Numbered from the stretch's first letter, positions 55,013 to 63,774 are shown. The stretch: DNA of 64,000 nucleotides from Neorhizobium sp. UBA3556 (GCA_002376235.1 DFNX01000001.1:248001-312000), one strand, 5' to 3'. Notes: generated by a model not told the origin, from the sequence alone. Numbers and translations: made by a program.

Positions 55013-55846
55013 ATGAGCAATCTGACGGAGCGTAGTTTTCGCGATCACCAGACCCGGAATTTTGTCTGGGAGGTCAGCGAAGACGGCCGTGTCGGCACGA
55101 TCCGGCTGAACCGGCCGGAGCGCAAGAACCCGCTGACCTTCGAAAGCTATGCCGAGTTGCGCGACCTCTTTCGCGATCTCTCCTATGCGTCCGATATCCG
55201 CGCCATCGTTCTGACCGGTGCCGGTGGCAATTTCTCCTCCGGCGGCGATGTCTTCGAGATCATTGAGCCGCTGACGAAGATGCCGATGCCCGAGCTTCTG
55301 GCCTTCACCCGCATGACCGGCGATCTGGTCAAGGCGATGAAGAAATGCCCGCAGCCGATCGTCGCCGCTGTCGACGGCATCTGCGCCGGGGCCGGCGCGA
55401 TCCTCGCCATGGCCTCCGACCTGCGACTGGCAACGCCGGAAGCGAAAACCGCCTTCCTCTTCACCCGCGTCGGGCTTGCCGGTGCAGACATGGGCGCCTG
55501 CGGGATACTCCCACGTATCATCGGCCAGGGTCGCGCCGCCGAGCTTCTCTTCACCGGCCGCTCGATGACATCAGATGAGGGACATGCCTGGGGATTCTAC
55601 AACGCCCTTCACCCATCAGACGCGCTGGAAGCCGAAGCGGTGAAACTCGCTCACTCGCTGGCCAATGGCCCGTGGTTTGCCCACACGATGACAAAAACCA
55701 TGCTGAACCAGGAATGGGCCATGGGTCTCGACGAGATGATCGAGAGCGAAGCCCAGGCGCAGGCGATCTGCATGGCGACCAAGGATTTCCGCCGCGCCTT
55801 CGAGGCCTTTGCCGAGAAACGCAAGCCGGTTTTCGAGGGCAACTGA
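55013..55846 (+). CDS. enoyl-CoA hydratase/isomerase (crotonase) family protein
   Basis: A 277-residue crotonase. The oxyanion-hole segments are GAGGNFSSGGDVFEI and GICAGAGAILAMASDLRLA. The active-site region reads GLAGADMGACGILPRIIG, where hydratases have Glu; the Asp and unusual residues here suggest a specialised crotonase such as a ring hydrolase or isomerase, as inference. The ATG at 55013 follows GGAGAGGAGA; the open frame starts at 54989. The stop overlaps the next start as TGATG. Confidence 0.86.
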   Translation: MSNLTERSFRDHQTRNFVWEVSEDGRVGTIRLNRPERKNPLTFESYAELRDLFRDLSYASDIRAIVLTGAGGNFSSGGDVFEIIEPLTKMPMPELLAFTRMTGDLVKAMKKCPQPIVAAVDGICAGAGAILAMASDLRLATPEAKTAFLFTRVGLAGADMGACGILPRIIGQGRAAELLFTGRSMTSDEGHAWGFYNALHPSDALEAEAVKLAHSLANGPWFAHTMTKTMLNQEWAMGLDEMIESEAQAQAICMATKDFRRAFEAFAEKRKPVFEGN

Positions 55847-57021
55847 TGGCAGTGCATTCGACGCTTCCCGGCCCCGCGCGCGATTTTCTCGACTGGCCCT
55901 TCTTCGACGACAATCACAAGGCGCTGGCAGAAAAGCTCGACGCCTTCGCAACCTCCGGCGCGCTTGGCGATATCGATCATGCTGACACTGACAAGGCCTG
56001 CCGCGCGCTCGTCAGGTCACTGGGCGAGGCTGGTCTTCTGGATGCAGCAACCGGGGCCGGTGGCACGACCCCGATCGACAGCCGCGCCGCCTGCCTGACG
56101 CGGGAGACGCTGGCCTGGCATGACGGACTTGCCGATTTCGCCTTCGCCATGCAGGGCCTCGGCACCGGCGCGATCGGCCTTTCCGGTTCGGAACAACTCC
56201 GCGCGACAGTCCTGCCGAAGGCCCGGTCAGGCGAATGGATCGCCGCCTTTGCTCTTTCGGAAAAAGACGCCGGTTCCGATGTCGCGGCCATGGCCTGCGC
56301 CGCCCACAGGGATGGTGAGCATTATGTGCTCGACGGCGAAAAGACCTGGATTTCCAATGGCGGCATCGCAGATGTCTACACGGTCTTTGCCCGCACCGGC
56401 GAAGCGCCCGGCACGCGCGGCATATCCGCTTTCGTGGTCGTTGCCGATGATCCCGGCTTTTCCATCGCCGAACGTATCGATGTGATCGCTCCGCATCCGC
56501 TGGCAACGATCCGTTTCGACGACTGCCGCATCCCGGCATCCCGCCTGCTCGGCGCTCCCGGCGAAGGTTTTAAGATCGCCATGCGCACCCTCGACATTTT
56601 TCGCGCTTCTGTGGCGGCAGCGGCCTTGGGCTTTGCCAAACGCGCGCTGGATGAGGCGCTTGCCCATGCGAAATACCGAAAGATGTTCGGCAATACGCTA
56701 TCCGACCTGCAGCTGACGCAGGCAGCCTTCGGCGAAATGGCAGCCGAGATCGATGCCGCGGCGCTTCTGACCTACCGCGCCGCATGGCGTCGCGATGTGC
56801 AGGGCCTGCCGACCACGAAAGAAGCGGCCATGGCAAAGATGGCCGCCACCGAGAACGCCCAGAAGGTGATCGACCGCGCCGTGCAGATGTTCGGCGGTCG
56901 TGGCGTTCTCGTCGGCGAAATCACCGAAAGCCTCTACCGGGAAATCCGGGCGCTGCGCATCTATGAAGGCGCAACCGAGGTGCAGAAACTCATCATCGCC
57001 CGCGAATTGTTGAAGGCTTGA
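55846..57021 (+). CDS. acyl-CoA dehydrogenase
   Basis: A 391-residue flavin dehydrogenase that introduces a 2,3-double bond into an acyl-CoA. Landmarks are FALSEKDAGSDVAAM and LDGEKTWISNGG (FAD and substrate loops), the central beta domain, and the C-terminal helical domain with QMFGGRGVLVGE and IYEGATEVQKLIIAREL, where the Glu of YEGA is the usual catalytic base. The ATG shares its A with the previous stop (TGATG), indicating translational coupling. In the operon it would act on the cyclohexene- or open-chain CoA intermediate. Confidence 0.9.
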   Translation: MAVHSTLPGPARDFLDWPFFDDNHKALAEKLDAFATSGALGDIDHADTDKACRALVRSLGEAGLLDAATGAGGTTPIDSRAACLTRETLAWHDGLADFAFAMQGLGTGAIGLSGSEQLRATVLPKARSGEWIAAFALSEKDAGSDVAAMACAAHRDGEHYVLDGEKTWISNGGIADVYTVFARTGEAPGTRGISAFVVVADDPGFSIAERIDVIAPHPLATIRFDDCRIPASRLLGAPGEGFKIAMRTLDIFRASVAAAALGFAKRALDEALAHAKYRKMFGNTLSDLQLTQAAFGEMAAEIDAAALLTYRAAWRRDVQGLPTTKEAAMAKMAATENAQKVIDRAVQMFGGRGVLVGEITESLYREIRALRIYEGATEVQKLIIARELLKA

Positions 57022-57023
57022 CC

Positions 57024-57455
57024 ATGGCTTACACGACGACGCGCCGGCTGAATTTCGGAGACTGCGATCCTTCCGGCATCGCTTACTTTCCGTCCTATCT
57101 GCATATTTTGGTCGGGGTTTACGAGGAGTTCTTCGAAAGCCTCGGATTTCCATGGCCGGAAATGATTAACGAACGAAAGCTCGGTTTTCCGACCGTCACG
57201 CTGGATCTCACCTTCACCAATCCCGGTTTCCACGGCGACCGGATGGATTTCACCTTAAGGGTCGCAAGGCTCGGCAACAGCTCGCTTGATCTGAAGCACG
57301 AAGTCCGTGCGGAAAACCGCCTGCTCTGGACGGCCCGGCAAAGGCTCGTCCTCACCTCTCACGAAACAACCAAGGCCTGCCCCTGGCCGGATGATCTGCG
57401 CACCGCGCTGACACAACATTTGGAGAACGAAGATGCACACCATTCTGCAGCCTGA
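57024..57455 (+). CDS. hot-dog thioesterase of the 4-hydroxybenzoyl-CoA type
   Basis: A 143-residue acyl-CoA thioesterase. The signature FGDCDPSGIAYFPSYLHILV near the N-terminus has the catalytic Asp of the 4-HBT family in DPSGIAYFP. The likely job is releasing CoA from a dead-end or product aroyl/acyl-CoA to protect the CoA pool. The ATG at 57024 (MAYTTTRRLN) is chosen; an in-frame TTG at 57018 overlaps the previous gene. Its 3' end overlaps the Rid-family gene by 23 bp. Confidence 0.86.
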   Translation: MAYTTTRRLNFGDCDPSGIAYFPSYLHILVGVYEEFFESLGFPWPEMINERKLGFPTVTLDLTFTNPGFHGDRMDFTLRVARLGNSSLDLKHEVRAENRLLWTARQRLVLTSHETTKACPWPDDLRTALTQHLENEDAHHSAA

Positions 57456-57828
57456 AGGCTGGGCGAAACCGATCGGTTACGCAAACGGCGTATCTGCCAC
57501 CGGCCGCCAGATCTTCGTCGGCGGGCAGATCGGCTGGAATGCTCAGTGCCAGTTCGAAACCGACGATTTCGTCGGCCAGGTGAAACAGACGCTGGAAAAC
57601 ATCGTGGGGGTTCTGGCCGCAGGCGGCGCGAAGCCGGAGCATATCACCACCATGACCTGGTATTTCACCGACAAGGCCGAATATCTCGGCAACCTGAAGG
57701 GCATCGGTCAGGCCTATCGCGAGGTGATCGGCAAGCATTTTCCGGCCATGGCGGCGATGCAGGTCGTGGCGCTGGTCGAGGACCGCGCCAAGATCGAGAT
57801 CCAGGCGACGGCCGTCGTTCCGGAGTAG
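57433..57828 (+). CDS. Rid (YjgF/YER057c) family protein lacking the canonical catalytic arginine
   Basis: A 131-residue Rid-family trimer-type protein: GYANGVSATGRQIFVGGQIG, then QTLENIVGVLAAGGAKPEHI and the terminal KIEIQATAVV. Canonical RidA has FPARS with Arg105 and KIEIEA with Glu120. Here these are FPAMA and KIEIQA, so both residues are replaced. Some Rid relatives without the arginine deaminate other enamines (2-aminomuconate deaminase is a family member). Within an aminobenzoyl-CoA operon a pathway-specific enamine deaminase is attractive but unproven. Confidence 0.85.
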   Translation: MHTILQPEGWAKPIGYANGVSATGRQIFVGGQIGWNAQCQFETDDFVGQVKQTLENIVGVLAAGGAKPEHITTMTWYFTDKAEYLGNLKGIGQAYREVIGKHFPAMAAMQVVALVEDRAKIEIQATAVVPE

Positions 57829-57832
57829 GGCC

Positions 57833-59794
57833 ATGAGCGATGTGACGACCTTCTCCGCCACGGTTTCCGCAACGACCCGAAACGGCATTCTGGTCGTCAC
57901 CATCGACAATCCGCCGGTCAACGCCACCTCCGCCGATGTCCGTCTGGGCTTGTCCCGGGCGCTCGCCCATGCCGAGGCAGAGGGCGCGATTTCCGGAGTG
58001 ATCATCAACGGCGCGGGAAAAACCTTTATCGGTGGCGCGGATATCAAGGAATTCGGCAAGCCTCCGGTGGAACCGACGCTGCCCGACGTGATTGAACGGA
58101 TCGAAGCCCTGTCGAAACCGGTCGTTGCGGCCTTGAATGGCGCGGCCCTCGGCGGCGGACTGGAGCTGGCATTGGCCTGCCATTATCGCATCGCTTCCCC
58201 TACGGCGCTGCTTGGCCTGCCCGAGGTGAAGCTCGGCATCGTGCCCGGTGCCGGCGGCACCCAGCGCCTGCCGCGGCTTATTGGTATTCCGGCCGCGATC
58301 GAGCTTATCGCGTCGGGACGGATCACCAAGGCCGGAGAGGCGCTGTCGCTCGGCATCATCGATGAAATCGCCGGGACAGATCTTATCGACGCAGCAATCA
58401 ACGCCGTGCAAAAGCTGGCCGGCAAGCCGTTTCGCAGAACGGGTGAGCTGGCTATTGCTTCGGCCGATCCAGCGGAGATCGACAAGGTATCGGGCAAGCT
58501 CCTCACAAAAGCACGCGGACAGAAGGCACCGACGGAAGCCGTGCGGCTGATCGCATCCTCGCATCGCCCGCTTGCCGAAGGACTGGCGGATGAACGCGCC
58601 ACATTTCTCACCCTGCGGGACAGCCGTGAAGCAGCAGCGCTGCAGCACGTCTTCTTTGCTGAGCGGGAAGCCCCGAAGGTCGCCGGACTGGAAGGTGTCG
58701 ATCCGCGCCCGATCGACACGATCGGCATCTGCGGGCTTGGCCTGATGGGCAGCGGTATTGCCGCTGCAGCACTCGGCGCAGGCTACACGGTCATCGGCCT
58801 CGACCAGACACTGGAGGCGGCCGGAAAAGGCCGTGAGCGGATCATCGGCCTGCTGGAGCGCAACCTTGCCTCTGGCCGGCTTGATCAGCCCGATTTCGAC
58901 GCGCAGACGGCCCGGCTATCGGTCACCGCCACGGATGTTGATCTTACTCCCTGCGATCTCGTCATCGAAGCCGTGTTCGACGATCTCGACATCAAGATCG
59001 ACCTCTTCCGCCGCCTCGACAAGGTGATCCGCCCGGACGCCATTCTGGCCACCAATACGAGCTACCTGAACCCGGACGAGATCGCCTCGGCGAGCAAGCA
59101 TCCCGAGCGTGTAGTAGGCCTGCATTTCTTCTCGCCCGCCCATGTCATGCGGTTGCTCGAAGTCGTGCGCTGCAAGGAGACTGCGCCGGATGTTCTGACG
59201 ACCGGCCTCGCCGTTGCAAAACGGCTAAGAAAACTGCCGGTCGTCACCGGCGTGACCGAAGGCTTTATCGGCAACCGCATCTTTTCCGCCTATCGCCGCG
59301 AGGCCGAATTCCTGCTGGAAGACGGCGCGCTGCCGCATGAGATCGATGCGGCGCTGGAGGATTACGGTTTCCCGATGGGCCTGTTTGCCGTCTATGACAT
59401 GGCGGGACTGGAAATCGCCTGGGCTCGCCGTAAGCGTCAGGCGGCAACGCGCGAGCCGTCTGAACGTTATGTCGAGATAGCCGACAGGCTCTGCGAGGCC
59501 GGGCGCTTGGGCCAGAAATCCGGCCGCGGCTGGTATGCCTATGCGGATGGCAAGAGAACCGTCGATCCGCAAGTCACGGCAATCATCGAGGCAGAGCGGA
59601 CGAAGAAGGGTGTTGTGGTTCGCAGCTTTTCACAGGCAGAGATCCAGAAAAGGCTGCTCGACGCCATGACGGCGGAAGGTGAGGCATTGCTGGCTGAAGG
59701 CATTGCGGCCCGGGCAAGCGATATCGATCTGGTGATGATCAATGGTTACGGCTTTCCGGCCCACAAAGGCGGACCGATGTTCGCGAAAAACTAA
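57833..59794 (+). CDS. bifunctional enoyl-CoA hydratase/3-hydroxyacyl-CoA dehydrogenase, short C-terminus
   Basis: A 653-residue FadB/FadJ-type fusion. The crotonase domain (about 15-200) has NGAGKTFIGGADI, NGAALGGGLELALACHYRIA and LPEVKLGIVPGAGGTQRLPR with catalytic Glu. The dehydrogenase domain (from about 300) has the NAD loop GICGLGLMGSGIAA and GLHFFSPAHVM with catalytic His. The chain stops right after the conserved INGYGFPAHKGGPMF block, where relatives usually continue for roughly 40-50 residues, so the last helices are missing. A terminator follows at once. Ends the operon; 4 bp after the Rid gene. Confidence 0.92.
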   Translation: MSDVTTFSATVSATTRNGILVVTIDNPPVNATSADVRLGLSRALAHAEAEGAISGVIINGAGKTFIGGADIKEFGKPPVEPTLPDVIERIEALSKPVVAALNGAALGGGLELALACHYRIASPTALLGLPEVKLGIVPGAGGTQRLPRLIGIPAAIELIASGRITKAGEALSLGIIDEIAGTDLIDAAINAVQKLAGKPFRRTGELAIASADPAEIDKVSGKLLTKARGQKAPTEAVRLIASSHRPLAEGLADERATFLTLRDSREAAALQHVFFAEREAPKVAGLEGVDPRPIDTIGICGLGLMGSGIAAAALGAGYTVIGLDQTLEAAGKGRERIIGLLERNLASGRLDQPDFDAQTARLSVTATDVDLTPCDLVIEAVFDDLDIKIDLFRRLDKVIRPDAILATNTSYLNPDEIASASKHPERVVGLHFFSPAHVMRLLEVVRCKETAPDVLTTGLAVAKRLRKLPVVTGVTEGFIGNRIFSAYRREAEFLLEDGALPHEIDAALEDYGFPMGLFAVYDMAGLEIAWARRKRQAATREPSERYVEIADRLCEAGRLGQKSGRGWYAYADGKRTVDPQVTAIIEAERTKKGVVVRSFSQAEIQKRLLDAMTAEGEALLAEGIAARASDIDLVMINGYGFPAHKGGPMFAKN

Positions 59795-59820
59795 GTCTTC
59801 GGACACAAACCCCAAATACG

Positions 59821-59847
59821 AAAGGGGCGCTTCCGCGCCCCTTTTTG
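59821..59847. terminator. bidirectional terminator between the aromatic operon and gguB
   Basis: AAAGGGGCGC (59821-59830), loop TTCC, GCGCCCCTTT (59835-59844), continuing as T and G. The A tract upstream makes it symmetrical, so it can serve both the operon (+) and gguB (-). Confidence 0.88.
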
Positions 59848-59863
59848 TTTCCGTGAAAACGGC

Positions 59864-61054
59864 TTATCGCCGCTGGTTATAGACGTCGACGCAGACCGCG
59901 CCGAGCAGAACCAGCCCCTTGATCACCTGCTGGTAATCGATGCCGATGCCAAGGATGGACATGCCGTTGTTCATCACGCCCATCAGGAAAGCGCCGATAA
60001 CGGCACCCGTCACCTTGCCAACGCCGCCATAGGCGGATGCGCCACCGATGAAGCAGGCGGCGATGACGTCAAGCTCGAAGCCGGTACCGGCTTTCGGCGT
60101 GGCGCTGTTCAGACGCGCCGCAACAACGAGACCGGCAAGTGCCGCAAGCACGCCCATGTTGACGAAGGTCCAGAACACCAGACGCGTCGTCTTGATGCCC
60201 GACAGTTCCGCCGCGCGGGCGTTACCGCCGACGGCATAGATCTGCCGGCCGAGGATCGTGCGGTTGGTGAAGAAGCCATAGGCGACGATCAGCACAGCCA
60301 TGATGATCATCACATTCGGCAGACCGCGATGCGACGAGATCAGGTAGGCGACGAAGGCGATCGCTGCAAAGACGAGGACGTTCTTCGCAACGAAGAAGGC
60401 CATAGGTTCGCTTTCGACGTCATGCAGGACACGGCGCGCACGGCTACGGAAATTCTGCCACACCATCAGGCCGGCAACGATCAGGCCGATGATGAAGGAG
60501 GTGACGTAGATGCCGCCATCCGACGAGATCAGCTCGACCAGATAACCGGACGAGAGTTTCTGGAAGATCGGCGGGAACGGGCCGATCGCCTGGCTGCCGA
60601 GGATCGCGATCATGAGGCCACGGAAGACGAGCATGCCCGCCAGTGTCACGATGAAGGATGGGATCTTGAAATAGGCGACGAAATACCCCTGGATACCGCC
60701 GATAATGCCGCCGACCACCAGGCAGGTCAGGATCGCGAGCGGCAGGTTGATGCCCCATCTGACCATCAAGAGGCCCGCCAACCCGCCGATGAAGCCGGCA
60801 ACCGACCCGACCGAGAGATCGATATGGCCGGTCACGATGATCATCAGCATGCCGAGCGCCATGATGACGATATAGGCGTTCTGCAGCACGATATTGGTGA
60901 CGTTGAGCGGCCTCAAGAGAATGCCGCCGGTGGCGATCTGGAAGAAGATGACGATGGCGACGAGCGAAATCAGCATGCCGTAGTCGCGCAGATTGTCCTT
61001 CCAGAAACCGGTTCCCCCCTTGGGAGCCACAACTGCTTCCTGTGGAGTGCTCAT
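59864..61054 (-). CDS. gguB: sugar ABC transporter permease GguB
   Basis: A 396-residue polytopic permease of the monosaccharide CUT2 family (XylH/MmsB type). About ten helices; MIIVTGHIDLSVGSVAGFIG and GGNARAAELSGIKTTR are family hallmarks, with GASAYGGVGKVTGAVIG near the C-terminus. It forms the channel for sugars delivered by ChvE. It begins 3 bp after the gguA stop. In Agrobacterium I recall a further gene, gguC, after gguB; here gguB ends at a convergent terminator instead. Confidence 0.92.
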   Translation of the reverse strand: MSTPQEAVVAPKGGTGFWKDNLRDYGMLISLVAIVIFFQIATGGILLRPLNVTNIVLQNAYIVIMALGMLMIIVTGHIDLSVGSVAGFIGGLAGLLMVRWGINLPLAILTCLVVGGIIGGIQGYFVAYFKIPSFIVTLAGMLVFRGLMIAILGSQAIGPFPPIFQKLSSGYLVELISSDGGIYVTSFIIGLIVAGLMVWQNFRSRARRVLHDVESEPMAFFVAKNVLVFAAIAFVAYLISSHRGLPNVMIIMAVLIVAYGFFTNRTILGRQIYAVGGNARAAELSGIKTTRLVFWTFVNMGVLAALAGLVVAARLNSATPKAGTGFELDVIAACFIGGASAYGGVGKVTGAVIGAFLMGVMNNGMSILGIGIDYQQVIKGLVLLGAVCVDVYNQRR

Positions 61055-61057
61055 GGG

Positions 61058-62617
61058 TTATCTCCCTTTGCGGCGCATGATGGCGCGCATGATATTTTCC
61101 TGCGTTGCCTCTTCGCCGGCCACTTCGCCGACGAATTCGCCCTCGTGCATGACCATGATCCGGTCGCAGGTGCCGATCAGTTCCGGCATTTCCGACGAGA
61201 TCACGACCACGGCCTTACCGGCATTCGCAAGTTCGTTGATGATGGAATAGATTTCGTATTTCGCGCCGACATCGATGCCGCGCGTCGGTTCGTCGAGGAT
61301 CAGGATGTCGGGGCCGGTAAACAGCCATTTCGACAGCACCACCTTCTGCTGGTTTCCGCCCGAAAGCTTTCCGGTTTCCTGGTAGACATTGTGGCTGCGG
61401 ATCCGCATGCGGGTGCGGAATTCCTGCGCCACCTTCATTTCCCTGATGTCATCAATGACACCACTGGACGAGACACCGCCGAGATGAGCAAGCGAGACAT
61501 TCTTGCGGATGTCTTCGGCAAGGATCAGGCCCAGCTGCTTGCGGTCTTCGGTGACATAAGCCAGACCCGCCTTGATCGCCCGGTGGACATTCGACGTATC
61601 GGCTTCTTTCCCGTGGATCTTCACGGTTCCGGTAATGTCGCGACCATAGGCGCGGCCGAACACGCTCATGGCGAATTCGGTGCGTCCGGCACCCATCAGG
61701 CCCGATATGCCGACCACTTCGCCGGCCCGAACCTTCATCGAGACATTCTTGACGATCTTCCGGTTCGCATGCAGCGGATGATTGACCGACCAGTTCTCGA
61801 CTTCGAAGATGACCTCGCCGATCTTCGGCGTGCGGGCCGGATAGCGGCTCTCGAGATCGCGATCGACCATGCGGCGCACGATCTCGTCCTCGTCGACCGC
61901 GCCTTCATGGCAATCGAGCGTGCCGACGGTGCGGCCGTCTCGCAGAACCGTGATGCGATCGGCAACTTCGGTAATCTCGTTCAGCTTGTGGCTGATCATG
62001 ATCGAGGTAATGCCGCGCCGACGGAACTCCTTCAGCAATTCGAGAAGGGCCGCACTGTCGGTTTCGTTGAGCGACGCGGTCGGCTCGTCGAGGATCAGCA
62101 GGCGTACATCCTTCGACAGCGCCTTGGCGATTTCGACCAGCTGCTGCTTGCCGACACCCAGATTGGTGATCAGCGTTTCAGGCGCTTCAGTCAGGCCGAC
62201 CTTGGCGAGCAGTTCCTTGGTGCGGATGTAACGCTCATCGCGATCGATCACACCGAACTTGGACGGCGCATTGGCCAGAAAGATGTTTTCCGCGATCGAC
62301 ATCAGCGGAATGAGCGCAAGCTCCTGGTGAATGATGATGATGCCGAGCTTTTCGGAATCGTTGATGTCGCGAAAATGGCGTTCCTCACCGCCGAACAGGA
62401 TCGATCCCTCGTAGGATCCATGCGGGTAGACACCCGATAGAACCTTCATCAGCGTCGACTTGCCAGCACCGTTTTCGCCGACGAGAGCATGGATCTCACC
62501 TTCCCGGACGGTGAAGCTGACATCGGAAAGCGCCTTCACGGCGCCAAAGCTTTTCGAAATGCCCCGCATTTCGAGAATGGGCGGCTTTTCCGCCGCGGAC
62601 AATACGGGATCAAGCAT
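61058..62617 (-). CDS. gguA: sugar ABC transporter ATPase GguA
   Basis: A 519-residue tandem-ABC ATPase typical of CUT2 sugar importers. First cassette: Walker A GENGAGKST, signature region LGVGKQQLVEIAKAL, Walker B LLILDEPTASL. Second cassette: a degenerate Walker A (GLMGAGRTEF), intact signature LSGGNQQKV and ILILDEPTRGIDVG; the weak second Walker A is normal for this family. The ATG at 62615-62617 follows GGGAG; the frame extends to a TTG at 62629 that overlaps the ribosome site. A GC-rich hairpin (62638) separates it from chvE. Confidence 0.93.
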   Translation of the reverse strand: MLDPVLSAAEKPPILEMRGISKSFGAVKALSDVSFTVREGEIHALVGENGAGKSTLMKVLSGVYPHGSYEGSILFGGEERHFRDINDSEKLGIIIIHQELALIPLMSIAENIFLANAPSKFGVIDRDERYIRTKELLAKVGLTEAPETLITNLGVGKQQLVEIAKALSKDVRLLILDEPTASLNETDSAALLELLKEFRRRGITSIMISHKLNEITEVADRITVLRDGRTVGTLDCHEGAVDEDEIVRRMVDRDLESRYPARTPKIGEVIFEVENWSVNHPLHANRKIVKNVSMKVRAGEVVGISGLMGAGRTEFAMSVFGRAYGRDITGTVKIHGKEADTSNVHRAIKAGLAYVTEDRKQLGLILAEDIRKNVSLAHLGGVSSSGVIDDIREMKVAQEFRTRMRIRSHNVYQETGKLSGGNQQKVVLSKWLFTGPDILILDEPTRGIDVGAKYEIYSIINELANAGKAVVVISSEMPELIGTCDRIMVMHEGEFVGEVAGEEATQENIMRAIMRRKGR

Positions 62618-62637
62618 GACGACTCCCAATATGAAGG

Positions 62638-62664
62638 GGCCGCGCGGCAGGTCGCCGCGCGGCC
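62638..62664 (-). other. intercistronic hairpin between chvE and gguA
   Basis: A perfect 11-bp stem, GGCCGCGCGGC (62638-62648) and GCCGCGCGGCC (62654-62664), with a 5-nt loop, 8 bp after the chvE stop. There is no T tract on the minus strand, so it more likely protects the chvE 3' end from exonucleases than terminates transcription. Confidence 0.7.
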
Positions 62665-62672
62665 TGAATGGA

Positions 62673-63734
62673 TTACTTGATCTGGTCTGCGGTGTAGTAA
62701 CCGCTCTTCACCAAGAGATCGACATTGGTCTTGTCGATGGCAACCGGCTTCAGGAGGTAGGACGGAACGACCCTGTTACCGTTGTTGTAGGTCTTGGTGT
62801 CGTTGACCTCAGGCTCCTTGCCGCTCATGACGGCATCGACCATGTCGACGGTAACCTTGGCGAGATCACGAGTGTCCTTGAAGATGGTCGAATACTGCTC
62901 GCCGGCAATGATCGACTTGACCGACGGAACTTCCGCGTCCTGGCCGGAAACGAACGGCATCGGCATGTCGCCGGAGCCGTAACCGACGCCCTTGACCGAC
63001 GAGAGAATACCGATCGACAGGCCGTCATAAGGCGACAGGACCGCGTTCAGCTTCTTGTCGGAATAGGTCGAGGAAAGGATCGCGTCCATGCGGGCCTGGG
63101 CGGTTGCCGGGTCCCAGCGAAGCGTAGCGACCTTGTCCATGCCGGTCTGGCCGGAACCGACAACCAGGGTGCCCTTGTCGATCAGCGGCTGCAGAACGCT
63201 CATGGCGCCGTCATAGAAGAAGTAGGCATTGTTGTCGTCCGGCGAACCGCCGAACAGTTCGATGTTGAACGGGCCCTTTTCGGTATCGGCCTTGAGAGCC
63301 TTGACCAGCGAGGTTGCCTGGAGAACGCCGACCTGGAAATTGTCGAAGGTTGCGTAATAGTCGACATTCGGGGTGTCACGGATCAGGCGGTCATAAGCGA
63401 TGACCTTGATGCCGGCATTGTGGGCCTGAGCAAGCACGTCGGAAAGCGTCGTACCGTCGATCGAAGCCACCACGAGCACCTTGGCGCCCTTGGTGATCAT
63501 GTTCTCGATCTGGGAAAGCTGGTTCGGAATGTCATCTTCGGCATACTGGAGATCGGTGGTATAGCCGCGCTCCTGAAGTACCTTGATCATGTTGTCGCCG
63601 TCGGCGATCCAGCGGGCCGAGGACTTGGTCGGCATCGCAACGCCAACGAGGCCCTTGTCCTGCGAGAATGCGGGTGCAGCGAAGGCGATCGAAGCCATCA
63701 TCGCCGCCGAAGCAAGCAATTTAAGTATTTTCAT
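62673..63734 (-). CDS. chvE: periplasmic multiple-sugar-binding protein ChvE
   Basis: A 353-residue sugar-binding protein. The signal peptide MKILKLLASAAMMASIAFAA ends near APAFS-QDK. The mature sequence follows Agrobacterium ChvE closely from memory: VAMPTKSSARWI, QLSQIENMITKGAKVLV, YDRLIRDT, YYATFDNFQVGVLQATS, LFGGSPDDNNA, LSPYDGLSIGILSSVKGVGY, VSGQDAEVPSVKSIIAGEQY and KEPEVNDTKTY. It binds arabinose, glucose, galactose and related aldoses for import by GguAB; in Agrobacterium it also acts with VirA, but no vir genes are seen here. The ATG at 63732-63734 follows GGAGGAG. Confidence 0.95.
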   Translation of the reverse strand: MKILKLLASAAMMASIAFAAPAFSQDKGLVGVAMPTKSSARWIADGDNMIKVLQERGYTTDLQYAEDDIPNQLSQIENMITKGAKVLVVASIDGTTLSDVLAQAHNAGIKVIAYDRLIRDTPNVDYYATFDNFQVGVLQATSLVKALKADTEKGPFNIELFGGSPDDNNAYFFYDGAMSVLQPLIDKGTLVVGSGQTGMDKVATLRWDPATAQARMDAILSSTYSDKKLNAVLSPYDGLSIGILSSVKGVGYGSGDMPMPFVSGQDAEVPSVKSIIAGEQYSTIFKDTRDLAKVTVDMVDAVMSGKEPEVNDTKTYNNGNRVVPSYLLKPVAIDKTNVDLLVKSGYYTADQIK

Positions 63735-63751
63735 TGTACACTCCTCCGTAA

Positions 63752-63774
63752 CGGTGGCCCCCAACGGGCCACCG
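63752..63774 (-). promoter_or_regulatory. hairpin in the chvE leader
   Basis: CGGTGGCCC (63752-63760) and GGGCCACCG (63766-63774), a perfect 9-bp stem with a 5-nt loop, ending 18 bases before the chvE ATG and just ahead of its GGAGGAG. It could mark a processed 5' end or influence translation. Confidence 0.5.

Noticed and set aside
60329..62440. A 703-codon plus-strand frame over gguB/gguA
   Set aside because: It is a shadow of two clear transporter genes, with a low-complexity charged product.
62673..63734. ChvE as evidence for a virulence (vir) region
   Set aside because: chvE is chromosomal and common in non-pathogenic Rhizobiaceae; no vir or T-DNA genes are in the window.
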